NCBI GenBank assembly: GCA_023451735.1
Contig: JAEXYH010000091.1
Coordinates: 10,667-74,666, forward strand
Direction of reading: 5' to 3'
DNA: 64,000 nt
DNA from: Pseudomonadota bacterium
Lineage (GTDB): Bacteria > Pseudomonadota > Alphaproteobacteria > Rhizobiales > Rhizobiaceae
Of this stretch, positions 50,729 through 59,785 are shown piece by piece. Both the position numbers and the translations under genes were made by a program. The notes under the pieces are model-generated. The model saw nothing but the letters and a program-made list of their open reading frames with translations, was not told where the DNA came from and did no database searches. Each line of letters begins with the position of its first letter. Position 1 is the stretch's first letter.

Positions 50729-52687
50729 ATGGATGAATTGATCGAACAATTCGCCATCGAGGCGCGCGAACTTGTCCAGCAGGCCTCCGACGACCTGATG
50801 GCGCTCGAAGCGGATTCGAACAATCGCGAACACCTGGAAAGCGCCTTTCGGGCAATTCATACACTCAAGGGCTCTGTCGGCCTGTTCGACCTCGGCCCGA
50901 TGCAAAACGTGCTGCATCATGCCGAAGATCTTCTGTCCCAGGCACGGGCGGGCACTATCGCAGTCGACGCGACGCTCATCGATCCGCTTTTGTCGGTGGT
51001 CGAATGGGTGGACGATAGCATCGATGCGATCGTCTCAACCGGGCATCTGTCTGATGCACAGGACAAACAGGCCTCCAGGCTCCTCGGTCTGCTCACCAGC
51101 GAGATGACCGAGCGCGAAACCGTGGAGCCGAGCCGCCCCTCGAGGGCGCTACCCGATTGGGCGCTTTCGCTTGCCGAACACCTGCCCTCCTCCGACGGCC
51201 ACGCAAGCGCGATTGCCATTCGCTACGAGCCGCACCCGGAATGCTTTTTCAGCGGCGACGACCCTCTGGCGACGGTCTCGCGCCTGCCGGACCTGCGACA
51301 TTTGTCGCTTTCCCTCAAAGAGCCTCCTCCCTCGCCTGAGGAATACGATCCTTTTCGTTGCAGCCTGGTAATCGAAGCCATCTCCGGTGGCCCCCTGTCG
51401 ACGCTTGAAGCCGCGTTCCGGCTTATCCCAGATCAGGTAACGCTCGTGGAGCTCCCGCGGTCCGACGATCAGCAGACATCCGCCGCAACCGACGCGCCGC
51501 CGGGACACCTCGCCGATCGCCAGACGACGATGCGGGTGGATCCTGCGCGGATCGACAAGCTGATCGAAATCGCCGGCGAACTTATCACCGCCAAGAATGG
51601 CCTCGTGCCGCTCGTCGAAGAAGCCCGCAGACAAGGTGACGGCGGGCTCGCCGCACGCATCGGCTCCAGCCATGAGGAAATCGAGGGACTGGTGGCCTCG
51701 CTTTACGGCGCCGTCACAAAGGCCCGGATGATCCCGCTGGAGCAAACCTTCCGCCGATTTCCGCGGCTGGTCCGCGAGACGTCGACAAAACTTGGCAAAG
51801 CGCTCGATCTGGTAATCGAGGGAGAAACGGTCGAAGCCGACCGGGAAATTGTGGAAAATCTGTTCGAGCCTCTGCTGCACCTCATTCGAAACGGGCTCGA
51901 CCACGGTATCGAGCCAGAAGGCGAACGATTGCAGTCCTCGAAGCCGGCAAGAGGGCGCATCCTCCTGCGCGCGCGGCAGCGGGGCGACAAGATCGAAATC
52001 GACGTGACCGACGACGGCCGAGGCATGGATCCGGAGCGTATCCGCAACACCGCAGTTGACCGCGGCCTTTTGACCGCGACCCGCGCCGCGGCCCTGGCTG
52101 ACGGCGATGCACTTCAGCTTGTCTTTGCGCCGGGCTTTTCCACCACGTCGGCAGTATCAGACATCTCGGGCCGCGGGGTCGGCCTTGATGTTGTGCAGCG
52201 CTCGGTCCAGCGGCTTGGCGGGACACTCGACATGCAAAGTGTCCCTGGATCGGGAACGTCCTTTACGCTCAGACTCCCGATCAGCTTCTCCATGACGCAG
52301 CTCATGGTCGTCGAAGTGGGCGGTGAACGGTACGGCATCCCGATTTCCGACATCCTTGAAACCCAGAAACTGCCAGCACAGGCAGTTCAGTCGATCAGGA
52401 CGAGCCGTGCCTTCATCCTTCGCGATCGCACCATCCCCTTGCTCGATCTCACCGAAATGCTGCAGATCCCGCGCGAAAACGCCACGTCCTCTGACCTTAA
52501 GGTTCTGGTGGTTCGGGCCGGGGAAGACCGGGTCGGCGTGGTTGTGGATGCGATTGCCGAAAGGGCAGAAACTTTGACGCGCCCTTTATCGGGCCTTTTG
52601 CAAGGTGTCACCGGTATCGCCGGCACCACGCTGCTCGGCGACGGCAGGGTGCTGCTCGTCCTGGATCTCGAGGAGCTGATACGATGA
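50729..52687 (+). CDS. cheA: chemotaxis histidine kinase CheA
   Basis: 652 aa. P1/HPt with His44 in AIHTLKGSVGLF; a middle domain (about 140-255) with RYEPHPECFFSGDDPL and RLIPDQVTLVELP in place of a classical P2; P3 dimerisation helices (IDKLIEIAGELITAKNGL); HATPase_c with HLIRNGLDHGIEPEGER (N box), DDGRGMDPERI and SGRGVGLDVV; C-terminal CheW-like P5 (LMVVEVGGERYGIPISDI). Autophosphorylates and passes phosphate to CheY and CheB. Starts immediately after the cheR stop. Confidence 0.95.
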   Translation: MDELIEQFAIEARELVQQASDDLMALEADSNNREHLESAFRAIHTLKGSVGLFDLGPMQNVLHHAEDLLSQARAGTIAVDATLIDPLLSVVEWVDDSIDAIVSTGHLSDAQDKQASRLLGLLTSEMTERETVEPSRPSRALPDWALSLAEHLPSSDGHASAIAIRYEPHPECFFSGDDPLATVSRLPDLRHLSLSLKEPPPSPEEYDPFRCSLVIEAISGGPLSTLEAAFRLIPDQVTLVELPRSDDQQTSAATDAPPGHLADRQTTMRVDPARIDKLIEIAGELITAKNGLVPLVEEARRQGDGGLAARIGSSHEEIEGLVASLYGAVTKARMIPLEQTFRRFPRLVRETSTKLGKALDLVIEGETVEADREIVENLFEPLLHLIRNGLDHGIEPEGERLQSSKPARGRILLRARQRGDKIEIDVTDDGRGMDPERIRNTAVDRGLLTATRAAALADGDALQLVFAPGFSTTSAVSDISGRGVGLDVVQRSVQRLGGTLDMQSVPGSGTSFTLRLPISFSMTQLMVVEVGGERYGIPISDILETQKLPAQAVQSIRTSRAFILRDRTIPLLDLTEMLQIPRENATSSDLKVLVVRAGEDRVGVVVDAIAERAETLTRPLSGLLQGVTGIAGTTLLGDGRVLLVLDLEELIR

Positions 52688-52944
52688 CTGTGGGCATGGA
52701 CGACAAGGCAATCCGATTGACAGGTCCTTGCGGCGTCGAGGAAGTCGAAACGCTGGTGGGCTACATGGATCGTTATCCCGACCTACATATCGATATGAGC
52801 GGCGCGACAACGATCCATACTGCCCTTTGGCAAGCATTGATGGTTTTTCGGCCAAAGCTTACGGGCACCCCTGTATCATCCTTGATATCGGATAAGGTGC
52901 TCAAAGAAATAAACGCTTATTTCAGGCAAACCCGCCAACGATAG
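52684..52944 (+). CDS. STAS-like domain protein (86 aa)
   Basis: Short protein overlapping cheA by 4 bp. IRLTGPCGVEEVETLVGYMDRYPDLHIDMSGATTIHTALWQALMVFRP has the strand-helix order of STAS (anti-sigma-antagonist) domains. The usual D-S-S-G loop is replaced by T-I-H-T-A, so phosphorylation at the canonical Ser is not assured. A STAS protein beside CheA may bind a partner kinase or regulator in this non-motility-type chemosensory system (inference). Confidence 0.75.
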   Translation: MTVGMDDKAIRLTGPCGVEEVETLVGYMDRYPDLHIDMSGATTIHTALWQALMVFRPKLTGTPVSSLISDKVLKEINAYFRQTRQR

Positions 52945-53033
52945 GCCATCCAACTTGCGAATGCCTCGGCACACACATAAGTGTTGCGGCACATGAGCGA
53001 CGTATAAGGTCGCAGCGATATTCGAGGATTGAA

Positions 53034-53417
53034 ATGACGGTCACAGTTTTGGTCGTGGATGATAGCAAACTGGCTCGCATCGTTGCAGGCAAGGCAATTG
53101 CGGCCCTGCAGCCTGATTGGACACGTGTCGAGGCCGGCAGCGCGGTGGATGCCTTGGCTCTCGTCGGTTCCCAGCAGATCGACGTTGCCATTCTGGATTT
53201 CAACATGCCTGACAAGGACGGACTTGAGCTCGCGTCGGAACTGCGCTCCACCCATCCTCACATGCCGATCGCCGTCATCACGGCCAATGTACAGGACGAG
53301 ATCGTCGCCCGGGTCCGTGCCCTCAACGCCACCTTCGTCGCCAAGCCCGTAACTCAGGACGCGCTCAGCCCCTTCATCGCAGGAGCCGCACTTCGGCTCA
53401 AGAAAGCCGGCGCATGA
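53034..53417 (+). CDS. cheY: CheY-like response regulator
   Basis: 127 aa receiver. TVLVVDDSKLARIVAGKAI, phospho-acceptor Asp55 in AILDFNMPDKDG, Thr in VITANVQDEI and Lys in FVAKPVTQ. No output domain. It is the likely phosphate acceptor from the operon's CheA. The stop overlaps the start of the CheC-like gene. Confidence 0.92.
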   Translation: MTVTVLVVDDSKLARIVAGKAIAALQPDWTRVEAGSAVDALALVGSQQIDVAILDFNMPDKDGLELASELRSTHPHMPIAVITANVQDEIVARVRALNATFVAKPVTQDALSPFIAGAALRLKKAGA

Positions 53418-54052
53418 CAGCCGATACGATCGACCTGGACGAACTCGAGCGCGATGCGCTCACCGAACTCGTTAATATCGGCGTCAGTCGCGCCGCCGCG
53501 AGCCTGCGCAAGATGGTCCATAAGGAAGTCATCCTGTCTGTGCCATCAGTCGAGATCGTCACCCGGAAGTCGGCGGCATCCCTGATTGGCCAACGGGAGA
53601 GCGAATCCCTCATTGCCGTCCAGCAGCAGTTCGAGGGCCCCTTTTCCGGCCGGGCGTTATTGATCTTCCCGCAAAGCAACGGCCTGTCGCTGGTGCGCGC
53701 CATCGTCGGCGATGAAATGGAAGATGCGGAACTTCTTGAAATGGAAGACGAAGCGCTGGCGGAGACCGGCAATGTCATCCTTAACGGCTGTCTCGGCTCC
53801 ATGGCAAACATGCTGCAGCACAGCCTGAAGATGTCGCTTCCAGATGTTCGGCGTGGCGACAGCACCCTTCTGTTCGAAGCTTACAACAGCAGCGGCGAAG
53901 GAAGTTTTGTGCTATTTCTTTATATCAACTTCTCCGTGCGGGAACGTAATATTCGGGGCTATATCGCCATGATCATGGACCTGCCGTCCATGGAGAAGCT
54001 GAAGCAGCTCATTGCCGACTTCATCGACCGCGTAATGACGGAAACCGAGTAG
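53414..54052 (+). CDS. cheC: CheC-like CheY phosphatase
   Basis: 212 aa with two E-x-x-N phosphatase motifs: ALTELVNIGVSRAAASL near the N-terminus and EALAETGNVILNGCLGSMAN in the second half. This two-site layout is that of CheC rather than CheX. The fold also carries GRALLIFPQSNGLSLVRAIVG. It would dephosphorylate the adjacent CheY. CheD, the usual CheC partner in Bacillus, is absent. Confidence 0.88.
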   Translation: MTADTIDLDELERDALTELVNIGVSRAAASLRKMVHKEVILSVPSVEIVTRKSAASLIGQRESESLIAVQQQFEGPFSGRALLIFPQSNGLSLVRAIVGDEMEDAELLEMEDEALAETGNVILNGCLGSMANMLQHSLKMSLPDVRRGDSTLLFEAYNSSGEGSFVLFLYINFSVRERNIRGYIAMIMDLPSMEKLKQLIADFIDRVMTETE

Positions 54053-54081
54053 CGCAAACCCGATGAGAATGGGCGAATTTC

Positions 54082-56448
54082 ATGACTAATAATGTCGATG
54101 GCCCGGTGACCAACGACCGTTCGGAGATTGGAGCGGCGCAGCGGCGCTTGCGACTGTTGCTCGACGCGGCCGGTGCAACATGCGGTTGGGAATGGGACAT
54201 CGCCAAAGGGCGCTTGGTCGCCGACGCCCGCTTTGCCGAGATCACAAACCAAGATCCGGTCACGCTGGCCGATGGCGTCTCGGTCGATCATTTCTTCGCC
54301 TCGATCCACCCTGACGACTTGAAGCGGGTAAAAATCGCTGTCGCCGGAATTCTTGCCGGCTCCGCAGTTTTTTCCAAGGAGTACCGGCTACTTCGCAACG
54401 ATGGCGGCTATCGATGGGTTCGTGCCAGCGGCCAGGCAATTCGCGATGAGGATGACGAACCGGCAAAATTCGTCGGTACGCTCGTCGACATCACCGAGCA
54501 GAAGCTTATCGACGAACAGCTTCGCATTGCTCAGTCCGCAGGCGGGATCGGTACATTCGAGTATATCGTCGGCTACGGGACGATCAGTGTTTCCAAGCAG
54601 TTCTGCCATTTGTTCGGACTTCACCCGACAAAAATCCTGCCTGTCAGGAACCTCAATGACCTCATTCATCCGGGCGACGAACCGGTCATCGATCTCAGCG
54701 ATCCCAACGGACTCCAAAGTGAGCATGATATCGAGTTTCGTGTCACGCGCGCCGACGATGGACAGGAGCGCTGGCTCGCTCGCCGAGGCGAATATGTCGA
54801 CGACACACAGACCAGCGGCCGCCGCTATGTCGGCGTGATCTTCGACATCACGGATGCCAAGCAGACGCAGGAGAGCCTGCGGCAGGCAAACGAGGCGCTT
54901 GCCGAGATCGCGCGTGAAAGTCTGCGCGAGCGTGACCGGGTCTGGACGAATTCGCGCGACCTTCTCGTCGTGATTGACACACTGGGAGTATTTCGGGACG
55001 TCAGCCCGTCCTGGCTTGAAATTCTCGGGCATGAACCCAAGGATGTTATTGGCCGCAAGGTGCTGGACTTCGTCTGGCCTGAGGATCGCGACCATTCGAG
55101 ACCTGATCTGAAGAGAGCGGCCGAAAACACCCACACGGCGCTTGAGGTAAGGCTGGCCCATCTCGACGGCTCACTGCGGATCATTTCGTGGATGACCTCC
55201 CGCGAAGACGACCGCGTTTATGCCTATGGGCGCGACGTGACGATTGAGAAACAGCAGAGGGCCGTCCTCGAGGACACAGAAGCCCAATTGCGGCAAGCCC
55301 AGAAGATGGAAGCGGTCGGCCAGCTCACTGGCGGTATCGCACATGACTTCAACAACATGCTGACGGGCGTAATCGGGGCCCTCTCCATCATCAAGCGCCG
55401 GATTGCAGCCAACAGAACGGATGATCTCGACAAGTTCATAGACGCGGCAACGTCGTCGGCACATCGAGCTGCAGCCTTGACCCATCGCCTTTTGGCATTT
55501 TCGCGCCGCCAGTCTCTGGATCGCCAGCCCGTCGATGTGAAACAACTCGTCGTGTCGATGGAGGACCTGTTCCGGCGCACTCTTGGCGAACAAGTAGAGT
55601 TGTTCACCAATCTGGCACCTGAAACTTGGAAGGCGGTCACCGACGCCAATCAACTGGAAAGCGCCATTCTTAATCTGGTGATCAACGCCCGCGACGCCAT
55701 GCCGGACGGCGGTAAGCTGACGATCGAAACCACCAACGTCGTTTTCACCGAGGCAGACCTGGCTCACGGCGAGACGCTACAGCCCGGAAGCTACGTCATG
55801 CTGGCTGTCAGCGACACTGGTATCGGAATGTCGCAGGCGACCATCGACAAGGCCTTCGATCCGTTTTTCACGACAAAGCCGATTGGTCAGGGAACCGGTC
55901 TGGGTCTATCGATGATCTATGGGTTCGCGCAGCAATCAGGAGGGCACGCCCGGATCTACAGCGATGTCGGCATCGGGACGACAGTCAAGCTCTACCTCCC
56001 CGGGGGTGTCGCCAAAGAGACGGATCTGGCGTCTCAAGACGTTGTTGAAAACGCCCTTCCTCGCGGGGAAGGCGAGACGGTGCTGGTTGTCGAGGATGAC
56101 GATTCCGTACGCATGCTCGTCGTGGACGTTCTCAACGAGCTCGGCTACCGCGTGATCGAAGCCGTCGATGGGGCACAGGCCCTACCGATCATCGAAGGGG
56201 CTGCGCGCATCGATCTACTGGTCTCGGACGTAGGCCTGCCGGGACTTAACGGTCGGCAACTCGCAGAAATCGCCATCCACAGGCGACCGACATTGAGCGT
56301 TCTATTCATCACCGGTTACGCCGCCGCGGCGGCTGCTCGCGCCGATTTTCTTGCACCCGGGATGGAGATGATAACCAAACCGTTCGCTATCGACGACCTT
56401 GCTCAAAAGGTAAGGGAAATCTTGACCGCCAAGAACTCACCATCGTGA
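54082..56448 (+). CDS. triple-PAS hybrid sensor histidine kinase with receiver
   Basis: 788 aa, cytoplasmic. PAS/PAC near 20-140 (GWEWDIAKGRLVADARF, YRLLRNDGGYRWVRASGQAIRDE), second PAS 145-270, third PAS 290-400 (RDVSPSWLEILGHEPKDVIGRK). HisKA with LTGGIAHDFNNMLTG (His421); HATPase_c with NLVINARDAMPDGG, DTGIGM and GQGTGLGLSMIYG; receiver with VLVVEDDDSVRML, SDVGLPGLNG (Asp716) and ITKPFA. Thirty bp after the CheC gene, so cotranscribed. It might phosphorylate the operon's CheY or the nearby single receiver. Confidence 0.93.
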   Translation: MTNNVDGPVTNDRSEIGAAQRRLRLLLDAAGATCGWEWDIAKGRLVADARFAEITNQDPVTLADGVSVDHFFASIHPDDLKRVKIAVAGILAGSAVFSKEYRLLRNDGGYRWVRASGQAIRDEDDEPAKFVGTLVDITEQKLIDEQLRIAQSAGGIGTFEYIVGYGTISVSKQFCHLFGLHPTKILPVRNLNDLIHPGDEPVIDLSDPNGLQSEHDIEFRVTRADDGQERWLARRGEYVDDTQTSGRRYVGVIFDITDAKQTQESLRQANEALAEIARESLRERDRVWTNSRDLLVVIDTLGVFRDVSPSWLEILGHEPKDVIGRKVLDFVWPEDRDHSRPDLKRAAENTHTALEVRLAHLDGSLRIISWMTSREDDRVYAYGRDVTIEKQQRAVLEDTEAQLRQAQKMEAVGQLTGGIAHDFNNMLTGVIGALSIIKRRIAANRTDDLDKFIDAATSSAHRAAALTHRLLAFSRRQSLDRQPVDVKQLVVSMEDLFRRTLGEQVELFTNLAPETWKAVTDANQLESAILNLVINARDAMPDGGKLTIETTNVVFTEADLAHGETLQPGSYVMLAVSDTGIGMSQATIDKAFDPFFTTKPIGQGTGLGLSMIYGFAQQSGGHARIYSDVGIGTTVKLYLPGGVAKETDLASQDVVENALPRGEGETVLVVEDDDSVRMLVVDVLNELGYRVIEAVDGAQALPIIEGAARIDLLVSDVGLPGLNGRQLAEIAIHRRPTLSVLFITGYAAAAAARADFLAPGMEMITKPFAIDDLAQKVREILTAKNSPS

Positions 56449-56900
56449 ACGGCAGCCCTGTCGATTTGCAACCGCAATGATAGCAGCAGGGCGCACCCGA
56501 GAACCGCAAGGCTATGCGATATTAAATGGGTCCGCGGCTCATCGCGGCTCGTGCGTTGGCAATAGTCCCGCTCCTCAGCCCCTCCTCCACGAAGCGCTGC
56601 ATCTTTGCAATCCTCTCTGTACGAGACTGGTCTCTCACGTAAACGCTGGCGCTGGCGGTTCTACCTGTCTTGGCCTACTTCAACCCAGCCTCTCCAGGTA
56701 TCCGGACGAGATATGTTCACCGTCGCCACATAAGTCTTTTTCAACCGTCAAATATGTGACGATGGCAAATCGTTTTAAACCGACGATACCGCGCAGCTAA
56801 TCCATCCGTGGCCTCGGGTTTGAGGACTGCACCCGTGTGCGGAACTCGGTAGCCAGGCGGTCATGTCGATCGCGTCCACCGACCAGGCTTCACAGCCCAT
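56449..56900. other. intergenic region, nothing recognised
   Basis: No coding-like frame, tRNA or clear terminator after the hybrid kinase. Confidence 0.5.
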
Positions 56901-57188
56901 TCAGAAGTACCGGCGATTGAGCTCCGTCGTAATCATGGGTATTGCGACAGCTGTGGCTGTGGGAAGACGAAAAGCCTGAACGATCTTTCCAAGCGCGAAA
57001 GTGATGCCGACTGTAACGGCAATCTGAAACCACGGATGGCGCCCGGGAACGCGGGCATCGACCTCAGAAGACATATGGATCTCGGCCAGTTTCGCCTTGA
57101 GATCGGCTACTTGCGCCCTCAGACGCTTCACTTCCGCCGCAGCGCTCGCATTGATGTCGTCTGTCGATCGTTCTACTTGTCCGGCCAT
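56901..57188 (-). CDS. DUF883-like anchored protein (95 aa)
   Basis: Starts MAGQVERSTDDINASAAAEVKRLRAQVADLKAKLAEI, a coiled-coil, followed by HPWFQIAVTVGITFALGKIVQAF, a membrane segment, and a short end LNRRYF. The layout resembles the DUF883/YqjD group but the anchor is not terminal. Function unknown. Confidence 0.75.
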   Translation of the reverse strand: MAGQVERSTDDINASAAAEVKRLRAQVADLKAKLAEIHMSSEVDARVPGRHPWFQIAVTVGITFALGKIVQAFRLPTATAVAIPMITTELNRRYF

Positions 57189-57616
57189 GCGGTTACTCCT
57201 GCTGTTGTCAGGGATTTAAAACGCTGGGGAGCGACAAAGGATGCGTCATCGTGCGATGGACTTTTTCGCGAGCAACACCTACCACCCAAATCGAGGTTGT
57301 TCGCCCGCCAGCATCAGAACACCGTGCACAGTTTCAATCGAACAACGGGCCTTTCGAACCGGAAAATCTGGTTTTGGGTCCATCCAAACGGATAGGAAGC
57401 CGACGGCTAAGTCCCGTCAGGCCGTCTGTTCTTCTTCGGCTGCAGCTCAGCTGAGCCCCATCAACCGACGGCCGCCTTATGGCCCGCCAACGCGTACCGA
57501 CGCAGTTTGTGCCGACAGCCCTGGAGCGGTTGGAGCTGCTTGTTGACATGAGACAAAGGATAATTGTTCGCGGGATTGGATCTCAGAAACGGTCTGCGTA
57601 AGTGCCGATCGCATCC
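57189..57616. other. intergenic region, nothing recognised
   Basis: Short open frames only, all Ser/Arg/Pro-rich and without ribosome binding sites. Confidence 0.5.
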
Positions 57617-57646
57617 GAAAAGCCCGGCTGTGAGACCGGGCTTTTC
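57617..57646 (-). terminator. intrinsic terminator after the PRC-barrel gene
   Basis: GAAAAGCCCGG (57617-57627), 8-nt loop, CCGGGCTTTTC (57636-57646): an 11-bp stem with A/T flanks that gives T-rich ends on the minus strand. Confidence 0.8.
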
Positions 57647-57652
57647 GCATCT

Positions 57653-57949
57653 TCAATCCTTATGCTCAGGCATTTCCTTCAGTTGATCCTTGGTCCATGT
57701 CGTGACGGCGTGGATATCGCCGCTTTCGTCACGCATAAACTCAAGATCGCTCAGCGGAACTGCGACAGGCTTTGCCCCAATACCGAGGAAGCCCCCGACA
57801 TCGATAATGGCCTGGCCGCCAAACTCATTGCTATGAACATGGTCGAGCTTACCAACCTTGTGGCCATCGGCGCCGTAGATGGTCGCGCCCTCGAGGATGG
57901 CGGGGGTCAGTTCATCTGCAGTCAGGCGGACGTGATTTGTGTGGTCCAT
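57653..57949 (-). CDS. PRC-barrel domain protein
   Basis: 98 aa. LEGATIYGADGHKVGKLDHVHSNEFGGQAIIDVGGFLGIGAKPVAVPLSDLEFMRDESG is a full PRC-barrel; the tail is WTKDQLKEMPEH. Such stress-linked PRC-barrel proteins are frequent in Rhizobiales; the biochemical role is unknown. One-mismatch stress promoter 37 bp upstream; terminator immediately downstream, so monocistronic. Confidence 0.92.
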   Translation of the reverse strand: MDHTNHVRLTADELTPAILEGATIYGADGHKVGKLDHVHSNEFGGQAIIDVGGFLGIGAKPVAVPLSDLEFMRDESGDIHAVTTWTKDQLKEMPEHKD

Positions 57950-57985
57950 GGTGGTTCCTCCGTTTTTGACGATTGGCGACTGGCA

Positions 57986-58010
57986 AACCGATGCAAAGAC
58001 GGTTTGTTCC
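57986..58010 (-). promoter_or_regulatory. EcfG-type promoter upstream of the PRC-barrel gene
   Basis: Minus strand: GGAAC (58010-58006), 16 nt, GGTT (57989-57986). One mismatch. Confidence 0.62.
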
Positions 58011-58083
58011 GTTGTGGCGCTCCCGGCGTTCGTTGTTGAGCCGCTATCGAGAGACCGGCGCTTGCGGACTTACGATGATGGCG

Positions 58084-58109
58084 GGAACTTAGATCGTCTT
58101 TATTCCGTT
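58084..58109 (+). promoter_or_regulatory. EcfG-type promoter upstream of the SDR gene
   Basis: GGAAC (58084-58088), 17 nt, CGTT (58106-58109). One-base longer spacer; ATG at 58149. It lies about 75 bp from the divergent promoter of the PRC-barrel gene. Confidence 0.6.
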
Positions 58110-58148
58110 CTCGACGACGGGAGGCCATTGCATTCCAAGGAGAATTTC

Positions 58149-58910
58149 ATGCAGCGTTTTGCGGGCAAGGTCGTCATCGTCACCGGGGCAGGCTCAGGCA
58201 TCGGGAAGGCGACAGCCGAGCGGTTCCTGAACGAAGGCGCCAAGGTTGCGCTTGTGGGCCGCACCAAGGCGAAGCTAGAAGTCGTCGCGGGCGCCTACCC
58301 GGTTGACCGGGTGCTTGTTCTTGAGGCCGACGTCTCAAACGAAGGCGACATCGAAAGCGCCGTTGAGCAGACATTCTCGAAGTTCGGTCGATTGGATACG
58401 CTCGTCAACAATGCAGGTGTCGTCGAGCAGGGCGATGTCGCATCGCTTTCCACGGACCAGTGGCGCAAAGTCATGGCCACTGACCTCGACGGCGTATTCT
58501 TCGCATCCCGCGCAGCCATGCAGCACCTCAAATCCTCTGGCGGTTCGATCGTCAACGTGTCTTCCGTGTCTGGCACGGGTGGTGACTGGGGAATGGCTGC
58601 GTACAATACAGCAAAGGGCGGCGTCACCAATCTGACCCGCTCAATGGCGATGGATCATGGCAAGGATGGTGTCCGGGTGAATGCAGTCTGCCCAAGCTTC
58701 ACGAAGACGGGCATGACCGGGGAAATGGCGGAGGACGAAACCGTCGTCGCCAAGTTCAACAAGAGGTTCGCGCTTGAAGGTCCCGGCAAGCCCGAAGATG
58801 TTGCAGCCGTCATCGCATTCCTGGCGAGCGATGACGCCCGCTTTGTGACAGGTGTGAACCTGCCTGTCGATGGCGGCATGTCCGCTTCCAACGGACAGCC
58901 GCAGCAATAA
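58149..58910 (+). CDS. SDR family oxidoreductase
   Basis: 253 aa from MQRFAGKVVIVTGAGSGIGKAT after AAGGAG. RLDTLVNNAGVV, NVSSVSGTG, the catalytic YNTAKGG, VNAVCPSFTKTGM, and the terminal GVNLPVDGGMSASNG. A classical SDR, probably NAD(H)/NADP(H)-dependent on an alcohol or ketone. A stress-type promoter upstream; the small gene at 58922 follows by 11 bp. Confidence 0.93.
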   Translation: MQRFAGKVVIVTGAGSGIGKATAERFLNEGAKVALVGRTKAKLEVVAGAYPVDRVLVLEADVSNEGDIESAVEQTFSKFGRLDTLVNNAGVVEQGDVASLSTDQWRKVMATDLDGVFFASRAAMQHLKSSGGSIVNVSSVSGTGGDWGMAAYNTAKGGVTNLTRSMAMDHGKDGVRVNAVCPSFTKTGMTGEMAEDETVVAKFNKRFALEGPGKPEDVAAVIAFLASDDARFVTGVNLPVDGGMSASNGQPQQ

Positions 58911-58921
58911 GGAGAGGCAAG

Positions 58922-59164
58922 ATGCCGGGCACCTATAGGTCATTTTACCTCGTGGCGTTCGATCTCGACGACGGTGATCAAGCCGTGCAGGCATTTACTC
59001 CGCGTTTAGTAGCGAGCGAGACGGCCGCAATCGAAGAAGCCAGAGACCTTTCTCGCCAACATGCCGGAGTTTTGGTGTGGCGTCGCGATAATGATCCGGT
59101 TGTTGGAGAAGAAGGCGAGCCAGTGGTAACATTCAGTGTCGGAAAAGTAGGTGATTTTGATTGA
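58922..59164 (+). CDS. hypothetical protein (80 aa)
   Basis: GGAGAGG precedes the ATG. YRSFYLVAFDLDDGDQAVQAFTPR, AAIEEARDLSRQHAGVLVWRRDNDP, GEPVVTFSVGKVGDFD. Small alpha/beta protein. Family not recognised; cotranscribed with the SDR. Confidence 0.75.
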   Translation: MPGTYRSFYLVAFDLDDGDQAVQAFTPRLVASETAAIEEARDLSRQHAGVLVWRRDNDPVVGEEGEPVVTFSVGKVGDFD

Positions 59165-59500
59165 CCGGCTGGACGAAGTTCGGTCCGAACCTCTCGATCG
59201 AGAGAAAAGCTTTGCTGAGACAACCGACCAACGGATCACGAAGCGAGCTTAGCAGTTTTGAAACAGGGCGGTCGTTTGGGTCTGCCGGACTACAATTACT
59301 CGAGACCAGTCAGTTGCGACTGGAATAGAGGCAAGTGCCACTAAAACCCACTTTCCTGCTTGCTGAGATAAGGGGCTCACAGCATCAGATAACTCTGGCT
59401 ACCCTTTGAGATGGAACCTATCAGCGGGTTGACTTGACATCCTAGATGTCCATTTCAACGATCGATAATGCGATCTGTTGGCGATTGATACGAGGAACAT
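59165..59500. other. long leader region before the cold-shock gene
   Basis: No gene recognised. Long untranslated leaders before cspA-type genes commonly act as temperature sensors; whether this one does cannot be judged by eye. A TTGACA at 59434 has no good -10 partner. Confidence 0.4.
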
Positions 59501-59704
59501 ATGGCTACTGGTACAGTGAAATTTTTCGCACAGGACAAGGGCTTCGGCTTCATCACGCCTGACAACGGCGGACCGGACGTCTTCGTCCACGTTTCGGCGG
59601 TTGGTTTCGGTGGCTCTCTTACAGAGGGACAAAAGGTCAGCTACGACGTTGGACAGGATCGCAAAACTGGTAAGTCAAAGGCCGAGAACGTTACGATCCT
59701 CTGA
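59501..59704 (+). CDS. cold-shock protein (CspA family)
   Basis: 67 aa. MATGTVKFFAQDKGFGFITPD holds RNP1 (KGFGFI); DVFVHVSAV is RNP2. The C-terminus GQKVSYDVGQDRKTGKSKAENV completes the OB fold. Binds single-stranded RNA or DNA as a chaperone at low temperature or stress. AGGAAC lies before the start; a GC-rich terminator follows. Confidence 0.96.
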   Translation: MATGTVKFFAQDKGFGFITPDNGGPDVFVHVSAVGFGGSLTEGQKVSYDVGQDRKTGKSKAENVTIL

Positions 59705-59714
59705 CAAGCGATCA

Positions 59715-59738
59715 CGGCCCCGGAATTTGGCGGGGCCG
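59715..59738 (+). terminator. intrinsic terminator after the cold-shock gene
   Basis: CGGCCCCG (59715-59722), 8-nt loop, CGGGGCCG (59731-59738), followed by GTTTGA. Modest T-tract. Confidence 0.65.
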
Positions 59739-59785
59739 GTTTGACTATGGCTAGCGCCCGAGACAAGTGGCAATAGCTTTGCCGT

